Shown piece after piece: positions 56,040 through 64,000 of a stretch of 64,000 nucleotides of DNA. The position numbers and the translations under genes were made by a program. The notes under the pieces are model-generated. The model searched no databases. It saw only the letters and a program-made list of their open reading frames with translations, and was not told the DNA's origin. Origin of the DNA: Shewanella inventionis (GTDB lineage: Bacteria > Pseudomonadota > Gammaproteobacteria > Enterobacterales > Shewanellaceae); NCBI RefSeq assembly GCF_014641855.1, contig NZ_BMII01000006.1, positions 95,213 through 159,212 of the forward strand, in the 5' to 3' direction. Position 1 is the first letter of the stretch, and each line of letters starts with the position of its first letter.

Positions 56040-57758
56040 ATGGATGTTCAAACACTCACTTATTTAATTGTCGGCGCCACGTTTGCGTTGTACATCGGGA
56101 TCGCCATTTGGTCTCGAGCGGGTTCGACGAAAGAGTTTTATGTTGCAGGTGGTGGTGTTCACCCTGTGATGAACGGCATGGCAACAGCGGCAGACTGGAT
56201 GTCTGCGGCATCGTTTATTTCACTGGCAGGTATTGTGTCGTTTGTGGGATATGACGGTTCTGTTTACTTAATGGGCTGGACCGGCGGTTATGTATTACTG
56301 GCTTTATGTATGGCGCCTTATCTACGTAAGTTTGGTAAGTTTACCGTGCCAGATTTTATTGGTGACCGCTATTACTCGCAAACGGCCCGTACCGTAGCGG
56401 TAATTTGCGCCATCTTTATCTGTTTTACCTACATCGCAGGCCAAATGCGCGGTGTGGGTGTGGTGTTCTCCCGTTTCTTAGAAGTCGAAGTTGAAACGGG
56501 TGTATACATAGGGATGGCCGTGGTGTTCTTTTATGCGGTATTAGGCGGCATGAAAGGCATTACCTACACCCAGGTTGCGCAATATTGTGTGTTAATTTTT
56601 GCCTTTATGGTGCCAGCAATCTTTATTTCGGTAATGATGACAGGTCATATTTTCCCACAAATTGGTTTTGGTGCAGAGTTAATTGATGCAGCGGGTAATG
56701 GCACTGGCGTGTATTTACTCGATAAACTTGACGGGTTATCAGCCGAGCTTGGGTTTTCTCAATATACTGAAGGTTCTAAAGACATGATTGATGTGTTCTT
56801 TATTACCGGTGCGTTGATGTTTGGTACCGCAGGCCTACCACACGTAATCGTGCGTTTCTTTACTGTTCCTAAAGTGAAAGATGCACGTGTATCTGCGGGT
56901 TGGGCGCTAGTGTTTATTGCAATTATGTATACCACTGTGCCTGCTTTATCAGCATTCTCTAGAGTGAATATGATTGAGACCATTAATGGTCCTGATTCAA
57001 CTGGTGTGCCTTATGAAACGGCGCCTTCTTGGATTAAAAACTGGGAAAAAACTGGCTTAATTACGTGGGAAGATAAAAACAACGATGGCAACATTTTTTA
57101 CACCAGTGGTGATAAAAATGAAATGAACATCGACCGCGATATTATCGTACTGGCTACACCAGAGATTGCTGATTTACCTGCCTGGGTTATTGCATTGGTG
57201 GCCGCGGGTGGCTTAGCTGCGGCATTATCAACCTCAGCGGGTTTGCTATTGGTTATCTCAACGTCAGTATCTCATGACCTACTTAAGAAAAACTTTATGC
57301 CCGATATTTCTGACCAAAAAGAACTCATGTATGCCCGCATATCTGCTGCATTAGGAGTTGTTATGGCCGGTTACTTTGGTATTAATCCACCAGGCTTTGT
57401 GGCTGCGGTAGTTGCAATTGCGTTTGGTTTGGCTGCTGCATCATTGTTCCCTGCAATTATCATGGGTATTTTCTCTAGAACCATGAATAGAGAAGGCGCG
57501 ATTGCCGGTATGGTGATTGGTTTACTTTCTACTGCGGCTTACATCGCTTACTTTAAGTTTATCAACCCTGCAGCTAATACATCTGACAATTGGTTCTTAG
57601 GTATTTCACCTGAAGGTTTTGGCATGGTGGGGATGTTTATTAACTTTGGTGTGGCATTTGCGGTAAGCAAAGTGACGACAAAAATCCCTGATGAGATTGT
57701 TGAAATGGTTGAGTCTATCCGTTTCCCTAAAGGAGCTGGTGGCGCTCAAGATCACTAA
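56040..57758 (+). CDS. Sodium:solute symporter, VC_2705 type (ActP-like)
   Basis: A 572-residue SSS-family transporter with about 13 membrane helices. The family core (EFYVAGGGVHPVMNGMATAADWMSAASFISLAG) and FGTAGLPHVIVRFFTVP are clear, as are AAALSTSAGLLLVISTSVSHDLL. This subgroup pairs with DUF4212 and is close to the acetate/pyruvate permease ActP; acetate or another short acid is likely, but not proved. Operon with DUF4212. Confidence 0.9.
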   Translation: MDVQTLTYLIVGATFALYIGIAIWSRAGSTKEFYVAGGGVHPVMNGMATAADWMSAASFISLAGIVSFVGYDGSVYLMGWTGGYVLLALCMAPYLRKFGKFTVPDFIGDRYYSQTARTVAVICAIFICFTYIAGQMRGVGVVFSRFLEVEVETGVYIGMAVVFFYAVLGGMKGITYTQVAQYCVLIFAFMVPAIFISVMMTGHIFPQIGFGAELIDAAGNGTGVYLLDKLDGLSAELGFSQYTEGSKDMIDVFFITGALMFGTAGLPHVIVRFFTVPKVKDARVSAGWALVFIAIMYTTVPALSAFSRVNMIETINGPDSTGVPYETAPSWIKNWEKTGLITWEDKNNDGNIFYTSGDKNEMNIDRDIIVLATPEIADLPAWVIALVAAGGLAAALSTSAGLLLVISTSVSHDLLKKNFMPDISDQKELMYARISAALGVVMAGYFGINPPGFVAAVVAIAFGLAAASLFPAIIMGIFSRTMNREGAIAGMVIGLLSTAAYIAYFKFINPAANTSDNWFLGISPEGFGMVGMFINFGVAFAVSKVTTKIPDEIVEMVESIRFPKGAGGAQDH

Positions 57759-57785
57759 TCATCGATGTTGATTTTACCTTAAGTT

Positions 57786-57810
57786 AAAGAGCGCTTCGGC
57801 GCTCTTTTTG
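57786..57810 (+). terminator. Terminator after the symporter
   Basis: AAAGAGCGC TTCG GCGCTCTTT, a 9-bp stem with a TTCG loop then TTG. Confidence 0.85.
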
Positions 57811-57887
57811 TTGGGCTTAAGTCCTATAGCAGCCATATCTAAGCCTTTGCTATAGTGTTTATATGATGTATTCAATATGGAGATAAT

Positions 57888-59735
57888 ATGGATGCAAGTG
57901 AACTACAACCCGTTGAACAGTTTTTAGCTGCGCACCCCCCATTTGATTCATTACCCGCTCAGGTGATTAGTTATTTCGCTAAAAACATCATTGTAGGCTA
58001 TTACAGTAAAGCGTCGGCTTTTGTTACATTTGATAAAGACAACCCTAAATTATATATCGTTCGCAGTGGGGCTTTTGAAGTAAGAGATCCTGAAGGGGTA
58101 TTAGTTGATCGGGTAGCTGAAGGTGAATGCTTTGGTTTTTCCACTTTGTTGTCGGGTGAGAAAGTTGTTAATAAGGTGGCCATTTTAGAAGACGGCTTAG
58201 TTTATCATTTACCCCAAGTCATCTTTGAACAGTTGCGTGCAGAGCAGCGTAGTTTCGATCAGTTTTTTACTCGAGCTTTTGCAAAGCGCTTACGTAATGA
58301 AGGGCGATTTAAAGCAAAAGATCTCACTACGACCAGTAGAATCACATCAATCATGTGCGCCAATCCTATCATTGTGCAAGCGCAGGCCAGTGTAATCGAT
58401 GCCGCTAAAATAATGCGAGAGCATCGAGTATCGTCAGTGTTGGTGATTGATAATCATAAATTGGTGGGAATTTTAACCGATAGGGATTTACGCAACCGAG
58501 TGATTGCTGAAGGGCTTGATACAAGTACTCTTGTGAGTCAGGCTATGACGATTAATCCCATCGTGACACATGCAAATGCATTGGTATTTGAAACCATGTT
58601 AACCATGAGTGAGCATAACATTCATCACTTGCCCGTAGTAGAAGGTAGTCAGGCCATTGGCATGATAACGAGTACCGATATTCTTCGTGCTCAGCGGTCA
58701 CAACCATTGTTATTGATAGGTGAAATTGGTCGGCAAGCCAACATCGACAGTTTAATCCAGGTCAGTAAACAAATTCCATTGTTGCTACAAAACTTAATCA
58801 GTGCCGATGCCAGAGCGGAAGAAATAGGCCGAGTGCTTACTTCTGTTACTGATGCATTAACACGTCGTTTAATCGAATTAAACCAACAGATATTAGGCAA
58901 AGCTCCTATGGCTTTTTGCTGGTTAGCATTTGGATCGCAAGGGCGGCAAGATCAAGTGGCATGTTCTGATCAAGATAATGGATTGTTACTTGCTCATGAA
59001 CCAGACGAGTTTGCAGCATCTTATTTTGATGCATTAACAAAAGCGGTGTGTAAGGGGCTTGACCAATGCGGTTATGTATATTGCCCTGGTGATATTATGG
59101 CGCAAAATCCTAAATGGCGTTTGCCGCTTAATCAATGGAAAGCATTATTTAAGCATTGGGTGCTGACACCCGAACCTAAAGCATTAATGCATGCAAGCAT
59201 CTTTTTCGACATGCGGCCAGTATTTGGTCCTATGAGTTTATTTAACGAATTACAAGATGAAGTGCTTGCATCGACTAAAGATAACGACATATTTCTGGCT
59301 GGAATGGCAGGGAATTCGTTAACAGAATCACCGCCGTTGGGATTTTTCAGGAAATTTGTGCTTGAAAGAGATGGCAGTGAAGTTAAAGGCATGGATTTAA
59401 AACATAAGGGCAGTGCTCTGATTAATGATATCGCCAGGGTTTACGCATTAAGTGCGGGTATCAAAGAGGTGAATACGGCCAAAAGAATAAGAGCTTTAAT
59501 GGATGCCAATATCATTAACCGTAAAGATGCACTCAATCTTGCCGATGCGCATGAGTTTATCGCTCATATGCGCTTGGCTAATCAAGGTTATCAGGCAACA
59601 CATAATTTACCTGTGAATAATTTTTTAAAGCCACAGCATTTATCATCATTGTTGCGACATCAACTGCGCGATGCATTTAAGGTGGTGCACGACGCACAAG
59701 CGGGTATCAAGCTGAAGTTTTTGAGGAGCTTTTAG
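57888..59735 (+). CDS. cNMP-CBS-DUF294 nucleotidyltransferase-like protein
   Basis: A 615-residue regulatory protein with an N-terminal cyclic-nucleotide-binding domain (about 10-140), a CBS pair (about 150-270; two copies of HRVSSVLVIDNHKLVGILTDRD-like sequence), a DUF294 putative nucleotidyltransferase domain (WLAFGSQGRQDQVACSDQDNGLL, about 340-365) and a DUF294 C-terminal domain. Proteins of this kind resemble GlnD-type signal transducers and lie beside ActP/DUF4212 genes in Vibrio and Shewanella, so a role in regulating organic-acid uptake or metabolism is inferred. The GGAG ribosome site fits the ATG. Confidence 0.87.
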   Translation: MDASELQPVEQFLAAHPPFDSLPAQVISYFAKNIIVGYYSKASAFVTFDKDNPKLYIVRSGAFEVRDPEGVLVDRVAEGECFGFSTLLSGEKVVNKVAILEDGLVYHLPQVIFEQLRAEQRSFDQFFTRAFAKRLRNEGRFKAKDLTTTSRITSIMCANPIIVQAQASVIDAAKIMREHRVSSVLVIDNHKLVGILTDRDLRNRVIAEGLDTSTLVSQAMTINPIVTHANALVFETMLTMSEHNIHHLPVVEGSQAIGMITSTDILRAQRSQPLLLIGEIGRQANIDSLIQVSKQIPLLLQNLISADARAEEIGRVLTSVTDALTRRLIELNQQILGKAPMAFCWLAFGSQGRQDQVACSDQDNGLLLAHEPDEFAASYFDALTKAVCKGLDQCGYVYCPGDIMAQNPKWRLPLNQWKALFKHWVLTPEPKALMHASIFFDMRPVFGPMSLFNELQDEVLASTKDNDIFLAGMAGNSLTESPPLGFFRKFVLERDGSEVKGMDLKHKGSALINDIARVYALSAGIKEVNTAKRIRALMDANIINRKDALNLADAHEFIAHMRLANQGYQATHNLPVNNFLKPQHLSSLLRHQLRDAFKVVHDAQAGIKLKFLRSF

Positions 59736-60421
59736 TGGCTAACCTGTGGTGGATAAAAGCGTTACTGTGGCGAAGTAAAACAAAATCATTACCTTTGACC
59801 TTAAAAAATTACTTAGCGGCGATCACACCCGTAATAAATCAGCGTTTTATTGATGCACCTTTAATGGCGATAGACCTTGAAATGACAGGATTAGATCCAC
59901 TTAACGATCAAGTGATTAGTATTGGTATTGTGCCTATTGTACAAGGCGTTATTCCTTTAGATAAAGCGCAGCATGTAATGATTGCGATTAGTGGCAGTGT
60001 TGGTCAAAGTGCCACGGTGCATGGCATTGTTGATAATCAATTACATAAAGCACTGTCAATTGAACAAGCCATGCAATGGTTTTTAGCACAAACGCAAGGT
60101 CACATTTTAGTCGCCCACCATGCGCCGCTAGATATTCAGTTTATTCAGCAACAATTGCAGCGTTGTTTTGGACAATCAATACCTTTGGTGTTTATTGATA
60201 CCCTGGCGATAGAAAAAAAACGCTGTTTAAGACAACAAGATGTACTAAGGCAAGGAACGTTACGGCTAGGGGCGAGTAGAGAGCGTTATCACTTACCTGT
60301 CTATTCAGCGCATAATGCCTTAGTCGATGCCTTATCTTGTGGTGAATTGTTATTGGCGCAAGTGGCAGCGATGGGGAATATTAACAACTTGAAGCTGAAA
60401 GATTTGATAGAAATAGCGTAA
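59735..60421 (+). CDS. DnaQ-like 3'-5' exonuclease
   Basis: A 228-residue DEDD-type exonuclease: MAIDLEMTGLDP (D47/E49), LVAHHAPLD, and a closing HNALVDAL in the ExoIII order (HxAxxD). It resembles the epsilon subunit family but is not the replicative DnaQ. The GTG start shares one base with the stop of the DUF294 gene, so the two are coupled; the same pair is known from other gammaproteobacteria. A terminator follows. Confidence 0.87.
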   Translation: MANLWWIKALLWRSKTKSLPLTLKNYLAAITPVINQRFIDAPLMAIDLEMTGLDPLNDQVISIGIVPIVQGVIPLDKAQHVMIAISGSVGQSATVHGIVDNQLHKALSIEQAMQWFLAQTQGHILVAHHAPLDIQFIQQQLQRCFGQSIPLVFIDTLAIEKKRCLRQQDVLRQGTLRLGASRERYHLPVYSAHNALVDALSCGELLLAQVAAMGNINNLKLKDLIEIA

Positions 60422-60450
60422 AAAGCCAGTCATAACGACTGGCTTTTTGT
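60421..60450. terminator. Bidirectional terminator
   Basis: AAAAGCCAGTC / GACTGGCTTTT, an 11-bp stem with a 5-nt loop, followed by T bases. It separates the convergent exonuclease and FabH-like genes. Confidence 0.9.
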
Positions 60451-60473
60451 TTTTGGCAACAAACTAACCCAAA

Positions 60474-61559
60474 TTATGTTTCGCTGCTGTCTACTTTACT
60501 AAAAAAATAATCGACTGCGGGTTTGATTAACTCAAGTGCCGTTTTATCGCAGGGAGGTAATGTTGCATCAGAGGTATTGATTGGGGTGGTACGTTCGCCC
60601 CATTGTAATAACATTGCTGCTGAGGTTAACCCTGCGCCAAACGCACATGATAAAATGGTTTGTCCTGGCACAATTCTACCTTGTGATAACGCATCACAAA
60701 TCGCGATAGGAATGGTTGCGGCAGAGGTGTTGCCATAGTCTGCGATATTGACAAAGGCCTTTTCTTTGGGAATTTTCATTCGGCTGACAAGAGTATCAAT
60801 AATCCGCTCATTGGCTTGATGCGGAATAACAAAATCAACTTCATCAATACTGGTATTGCATTTTTCGAGGACTTTAGCGCTTAAGTTACCCATGCCATGA
60901 ATCGCACGTTTAAACACTTCTTGACCGTTGATGTGGATATAAAAATCCAGCGAGTCTGTATCAAATCGGTCCATTTGGGTGCCAAAGTTAGACTGTAAAA
61001 TATGACGACCTTCAGGATCGTTATTTAACTCATAACCTAATATGCCGCCTGGTTTATCGCTTGCTTCAAGCACAATCGCTCCAGCGCCGTCACCAAACAG
61101 TACCGCTGTTTCACGACGAGACCAATCAAGGTAAAACGACAAACGTTCAGCCCCAATGATAAGAATCTTTTTGTTTTGGCCGCTTTTAATCATTGAGCTG
61201 GCCAAGCCTACACCGTACAAAAAGCCGCTACATGCTGCATTGATATCAAATGCGCCACAAGTGGCCCCGATATTAGCCTGTACTGTAGAGGCTATATTCG
61301 GGATCAAGGTATCGGGGCTTGCTGTGGCTAAAATAATTAAGTCAAGCTCGCTGCCGTCAATGCCAGCAGCAGCTAGCGCATGTTTGGCCGCCACTGAAGC
61401 CATTTCAGAGGTATTGACATGGCTTATGTTACGCTTACTAATACCTGTACGTGTTTTAATCCATTCATCGGATGTTTCCATGAATGTAGCTAAATCGTCA
61501 TTGGTCAGCGTGGCGGTAGGAACTGATTTTCCCCAACCGGTAATGTGTGCGTACTGCAT
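60474..61559 (-). CDS. FabH-like beta-ketoacyl-ACP synthase III
   Basis: A 361-residue thiolase-fold condensing enzyme. Catalytic triad C110 (NAACSGFLYG), H247 (IPHQAN) and N277 (YGNTSAA) is intact. E. coli FabH has 317 residues; this one has ~40 extra at the C-terminus (from about 320), of unknown use. It lies alone, outside any fab operon, so it may be a second FabH for fatty-acid starter units or secondary acyl chains. The GntR regulator gene lies 93 bases upstream on the same strand. Confidence 0.87.
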   Translation of the reverse strand: MQYAHITGWGKSVPTATLTNDDLATFMETSDEWIKTRTGISKRNISHVNTSEMASVAAKHALAAAGIDGSELDLIILATASPDTLIPNIASTVQANIGATCGAFDINAACSGFLYGVGLASSMIKSGQNKKILIIGAERLSFYLDWSRRETAVLFGDGAGAIVLEASDKPGGILGYELNNDPEGRHILQSNFGTQMDRFDTDSLDFYIHINGQEVFKRAIHGMGNLSAKVLEKCNTSIDEVDFVIPHQANERIIDTLVSRMKIPKEKAFVNIADYGNTSAATIPIAICDALSQGRIVPGQTILSCAFGAGLTSAAMLLQWGERTTPINTSDATLPPCDKTALELIKPAVDYFFSKVDSSET

Positions 61560-61652
61560 AGCAATTCTCTCAATGTGGTAACAATTAATTATTTAATTAG
61601 CGCCCAAGAGTGGTTGATGGCGCTATAGGCTTAAACAAGAATAATCATTGTT

Positions 61653-62342
61653 TTATGACTTAATTTTTTGTTCTACTAATTTGGTTATCGAAGCGGCAGC
61701 ACTCAATATATGCTCATGTAACAATGCTGTTGCTTTTTCGACATCGCCGGCTTTACACAGTTCAAGTAAAATCCGGTGTTCGCGCTCAGCGGTGGGTATT
61801 CCGCCAGTAAATAGCAATTGCAAACGAATATAACGATCACAATTGGTGTTCAAACCATGAATGACCTCGAGCGTATGGGGTCTATTAGCCGCTTCGTATA
61901 AACGGGTATGGAAGCGAGTATTGAGTTCACTCCAGCTGGCTACAGACTCTTTAAGCTTAAATGCCAACTCAAGTTGAACTAACACAGCTTCTGCTTCTTT
62001 AATGTCATTGTCGGTCAAGTTTGGAATTGCTTTGGCCAATAAGTCAGATTCGATCATGGCTCTAAGTTCAAATAATTCGGTTACCTGCTCAACAGATAAT
62101 TTTGTAGCAGTGGCACCTTTATGAGGCTCAAAATTTACTAACCCCTCAGCTTCTAATTGAACTAAGGCTTCACGAACCGGAATTCGACTCACATTTAACT
62201 GCTCTGCAATAGCCGACTGTCTAAGTGGTTCGCCTCCCTCGATATCACCAGAAAGGATCTGTTCTCTGAGTGCTTCCACAACAAGTTGCGTGCGGGTTTT
62301 ATGAATAATAGGAGGTATATTGCTCATGTATTTTGTTTTCAT
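61653..62342 (-). CDS. GntR-family regulator (FCD/VanR type)
   Basis: A 229-residue regulator with an N-terminal winged HTH (TQLVVEALREQILSGDIEGGEPLRQSAIAEQLNVSRIPVREALVQLEAEGLV) and an all-helical FCD ligand domain (about 90-225), typical of sensors of organic or fatty acids. The exact start is uncertain (62342, or 62327 at MSNIPP). It lies upstream of the FabH-like gene on the same strand and may control it. Confidence 0.85.
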   Translation of the reverse strand: MKTKYMSNIPPIIHKTRTQLVVEALREQILSGDIEGGEPLRQSAIAEQLNVSRIPVREALVQLEAEGLVNFEPHKGATATKLSVEQVTELFELRAMIESDLLAKAIPNLTDNDIKEAEAVLVQLELAFKLKESVASWSELNTRFHTRLYEAANRPHTLEVIHGLNTNCDRYIRLQLLFTGGIPTAEREHRILLELCKAGDVEKATALLHEHILSAAASITKLVEQKIKS

Positions 62343-62731
62343 CACTAATTTCTTCGAGCAAGGGTAACGCTTAGACGCTGCTTTATAAAGTGAAACATAT
62401 ATATAAATGCAGATAAATATCATAAAAATGGATTAACTAACCTGAACTCAGGATAACAACTAGCTTTATAGAGGCAATTTTTACTAACAATTAGGTTAAT
62501 TTTGTTTGCAATAGGGCCGCTATTGACGAACTAATTTGCCTTGTTTTAAGCAAAAACATCTCTCTAGAATACATAGGATAGATATATGTTATTTAATTTC
62601 AGATATTTAGCTAAACTCTTATCCAGAGTCTTGGTTAAATAGTTAAATGGGTAAAATTGATTAGTTTGACTGGCACCAAATTGATGTCGGTGGGATAATT
62701 AAATCAACAATTAGCTTGTGGGGTATATAGG
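62343..62731. other. Gap between GntR regulator and gmhB
   Basis: A 389-base AT-rich divergent promoter region. I see no convincing promoter, repeat or gene. Confidence 0.4.
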
Positions 62732-63280
62732 TTGAAAAAGGCTGTATTTTTAGACCGTGATGGTGTGATTAATAAAGACACTGGCTACGTACATAATGTA
62801 GATGACTTTGAATATATCGAAGGCGTCTTTGAAGCATGTTTAGCATTAAAGAAAATGGGTTATCTACTGGTCGTTGTCACAAATCAGTCAGGTATTGCGC
62901 GTGGGATGTACAGCGAAGATGATTTTCATCACTTGACCGAGTGGATGGATTGGAACTTTGCAGATAAAGGTGTAGATCTTGATGGTATTTATTATTGCCC
63001 ACATCATCCTGAAAAAGGGATAGGTGAATACAAACAAGATTGTGATTGCCGCAAACCTAAACCTGGCATGCTGACTTCAGCAGCTCAGTTTCTCAAAATT
63101 GATTTAAGCCAATCTGTGATGGTCGGCGATAAAGCCGATGATATTCGTGCTGCACATGCCGCAGGAATAAAAACGGCAATATTGGTTCGTTCAGGCAAAG
63201 AGGTAGACGAGGCTGGTGTTTCGCTTGCCACGACAGTGCTAGACAGCATTGCAGATGTACCACAATTTTTGAGTAAGTGA
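62732..63280 (+). CDS. gmhB: Heptose-1,7-bisphosphate 7-phosphatase
   Basis: HAD phosphatase in ADP-heptose synthesis for lipopolysaccharide core. The 182-residue protein has the nucleophile D8 and D10 (FLDRDGV), VVVTNQSGI, zinc ligands C89, H91, C104 and C106 (CPHHPEKG...[10 protein letters not shown]), and MVGDKADD. The start codon is TTG. As in E. coli, gmhB lies directly before an rRNA operon. Confidence 0.94.
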   Translation: MKKAVFLDRDGVINKDTGYVHNVDDFEYIEGVFEACLALKKMGYLLVVVTNQSGIARGMYSEDDFHHLTEWMDWNFADKGVDLDGIYYCPHHPEKGIGEYKQDCDCRKPKPGMLTSAAQFLKIDLSQSVMVGDKADDIRAAHAAGIKTAILVRSGKEVDEAGVSLATTVLDSIADVPQFLSK

Positions 63281-63572
63281 TCATCGGTAAGTCACCAAAG
63301 CAAAGCATGCGCTTTACAAGCACTTTGTTTTAATGAGTTAACATTGTATTAACCTGGTTTGAACCTCATTTAATGTCGAATTATATAAATTGGACACTTT
63401 ATATAGAAGTAAATGGCTAATATGGGCTATTACAGTGATATTTAAGGCAGTTTAAAAAGGTATCAACAGGGCGATTTTGTTCATAAAGTCAGCACAAATA
63501 GTTTAAAACAGGCCTTTGAGTTTAAAAACTGTCCAGTTAAGCGATAAACTTAAGAAAAAAACGCAAAAGGCC

Positions 63573-63600
63573 TTGCACATTAAAATGAGTTCCCTATAAT
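63573..63600 (+). promoter_or_regulatory. rRNA P1-type promoter
   Basis: TTGCAC and TATAAT with a 16-base spacer, an AT-rich UP-like element upstream (TAAGAAAAAAACGC) and a GCGC-rich discriminator (GCGCACC), the growth-controlled rRNA promoter type. Confidence 0.85.
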
Positions 63601-63649
63601 GCGCACCACTGACACGGAACACGGCGTATAACGCAGCGTTACCAAGTCC

Positions 63650-63660
63650 GCTCTTTAACA
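63650..63660 (+). promoter_or_regulatory. boxA antitermination element
   Basis: GCTCTTTAACA is the rRNA leader boxA core, bound by NusB-S10 with SuhB and other Nus factors to prevent early termination. Confidence 0.85.
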
Positions 63661-63882
63661 ATTTATCAAGTAATCTGTGTGGACATTCACAGGTATTGAG
63701 TTATTCGAAATTGTCTTCTTGTTCTTCGGAATGTAGGCAATCAAAAAATTTAACTCTATGATGAGAATGTTCATAGAAATATGACACTGCAGAAATGCAG
63801 TGAGTAATTCGTCAGCTCTTATGAGCGAAGCGAATTATGACAGTAGAATTCATTGAGCCGAGACTATGTCTCAAAAAAACTT

Positions 63883-64000
63883 TAATTGAAGAGTTTGATC
63901 ATGGCTCAGATTGAACGCTGGCGGCAGGCCTAACACATGCAAGTCGAGCGGCAGCACAAGGGAGCTTGCTCCTGAGGTGGCGAGCGGCGGACGGGTGAGT
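63883..64000 (+). rRNA. rrs: 16S ribosomal RNA, 5' part
   Basis: From about 63883 the sequence runs AATTGAAGAGTTTGATCATG GCTCAG..., the conserved 16S 5' end, followed by the CTGGCGGCAGGCCTAACACATG block and the V1 helix; AGAGTTTGATC maps to E. coli position 8. About 118 bases are in the window and the gene continues past its end. Confidence 0.97.

Larger units (their letters stand above)
63281..63882 (+). other. rRNA operon promoter and leader region
   Basis: This 602-base stretch between gmhB and 16S holds an rRNA-type promoter, a boxA element and a processed leader. A GAGAC-TAT-GTCTC hairpin at 63859-63872 lies just before the 16S gene. No tRNA or protein gene is present. Confidence 0.75.

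Overview
This is a 64 kb stretch of a gammaproteobacterial chromosome, most likely Shewanella or a close relative. The main reasons are the gene order (suhB-trmJ-cysE-iscRSUA-hscBA-fdx-rimK-ndk; apt-dnaX-ybaB-recR-htpG-adk-gsk; gmhB before an rRNA operon), the AT-rich marine-type codon use, and near-identity of several proteins to their E. coli counterparts at catalytic and metal-binding residues. It is mostly core chromosome. I see no phage, no insertion sequence, no CRISPR array and no tRNA gene.

Layout. 1-13.8 kb: small housekeeping genes (VOC protein, YgjP-type protease, DUF3010), a DEAD-box helicase, rssA, the anaerobic ribonucleotide reductase operon nrdDG with an FNR-type site and a pair of NrdR boxes, an old-yellow-enzyme, a Fur-box-controlled siderophore receptor, yibL-ribA, an unknown predicted barrel protein and a VF530-type protein. 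13.9-20 kb: a CstA-family transporter next to btsSR (pyruvate-type sensing), then a chromosomal ParA / ribbon-helix-helix / PilZ group and psiE. 20.2-29.9 kb: suhB, trmJ, cysE, the complete isc Fe-S cluster operon under two IscR-like sites, rimK, ndk. 29.9-35.2 kb: a 1.2 kb AT-rich non-coding stretch, a second TonB-dependent receptor, a DksA-type zinc finger protein, dusC.

35.5-38.5 kb is the most interesting part. It holds a three-gene copper-type RiPP cassette: a secreted precursor with ten EGKCG motifs, an MNIO (DUF692) modifying enzyme and a DUF2063 partner. It belongs to the recently described bufferin / HvfABC class. An intrinsic terminator lies between precursor and enzyme, and a CRP-like site lies upstream. 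Just downstream is an unannotated 39-residue membrane protein with its own CRP-like site and terminator, then ybaN.

38.6-50.2 kb: apt, an unusually long dnaX, ybaB, then a lineage-specific insert (a small gene broken by one frameshift, and a membrane-protein/XRE-regulator pair) separating ybaB from recR; then htpG with a clear sigma-32 promoter, cnoX, adk and gsk (no hemH between them). 50.2-64 kb: nadE, an unknown protein, a membrane-anchored hydrolase, a diguanylate cyclase, a DUF4212/sodium-solute-symporter pair followed by a cNMP-CBS-DUF294 protein and a DnaQ-like exonuclease, a FabH-like synthase with a GntR/FCD regulator, gmhB, and the promoter, leader and first ~118 bases of a 16S rRNA gene.
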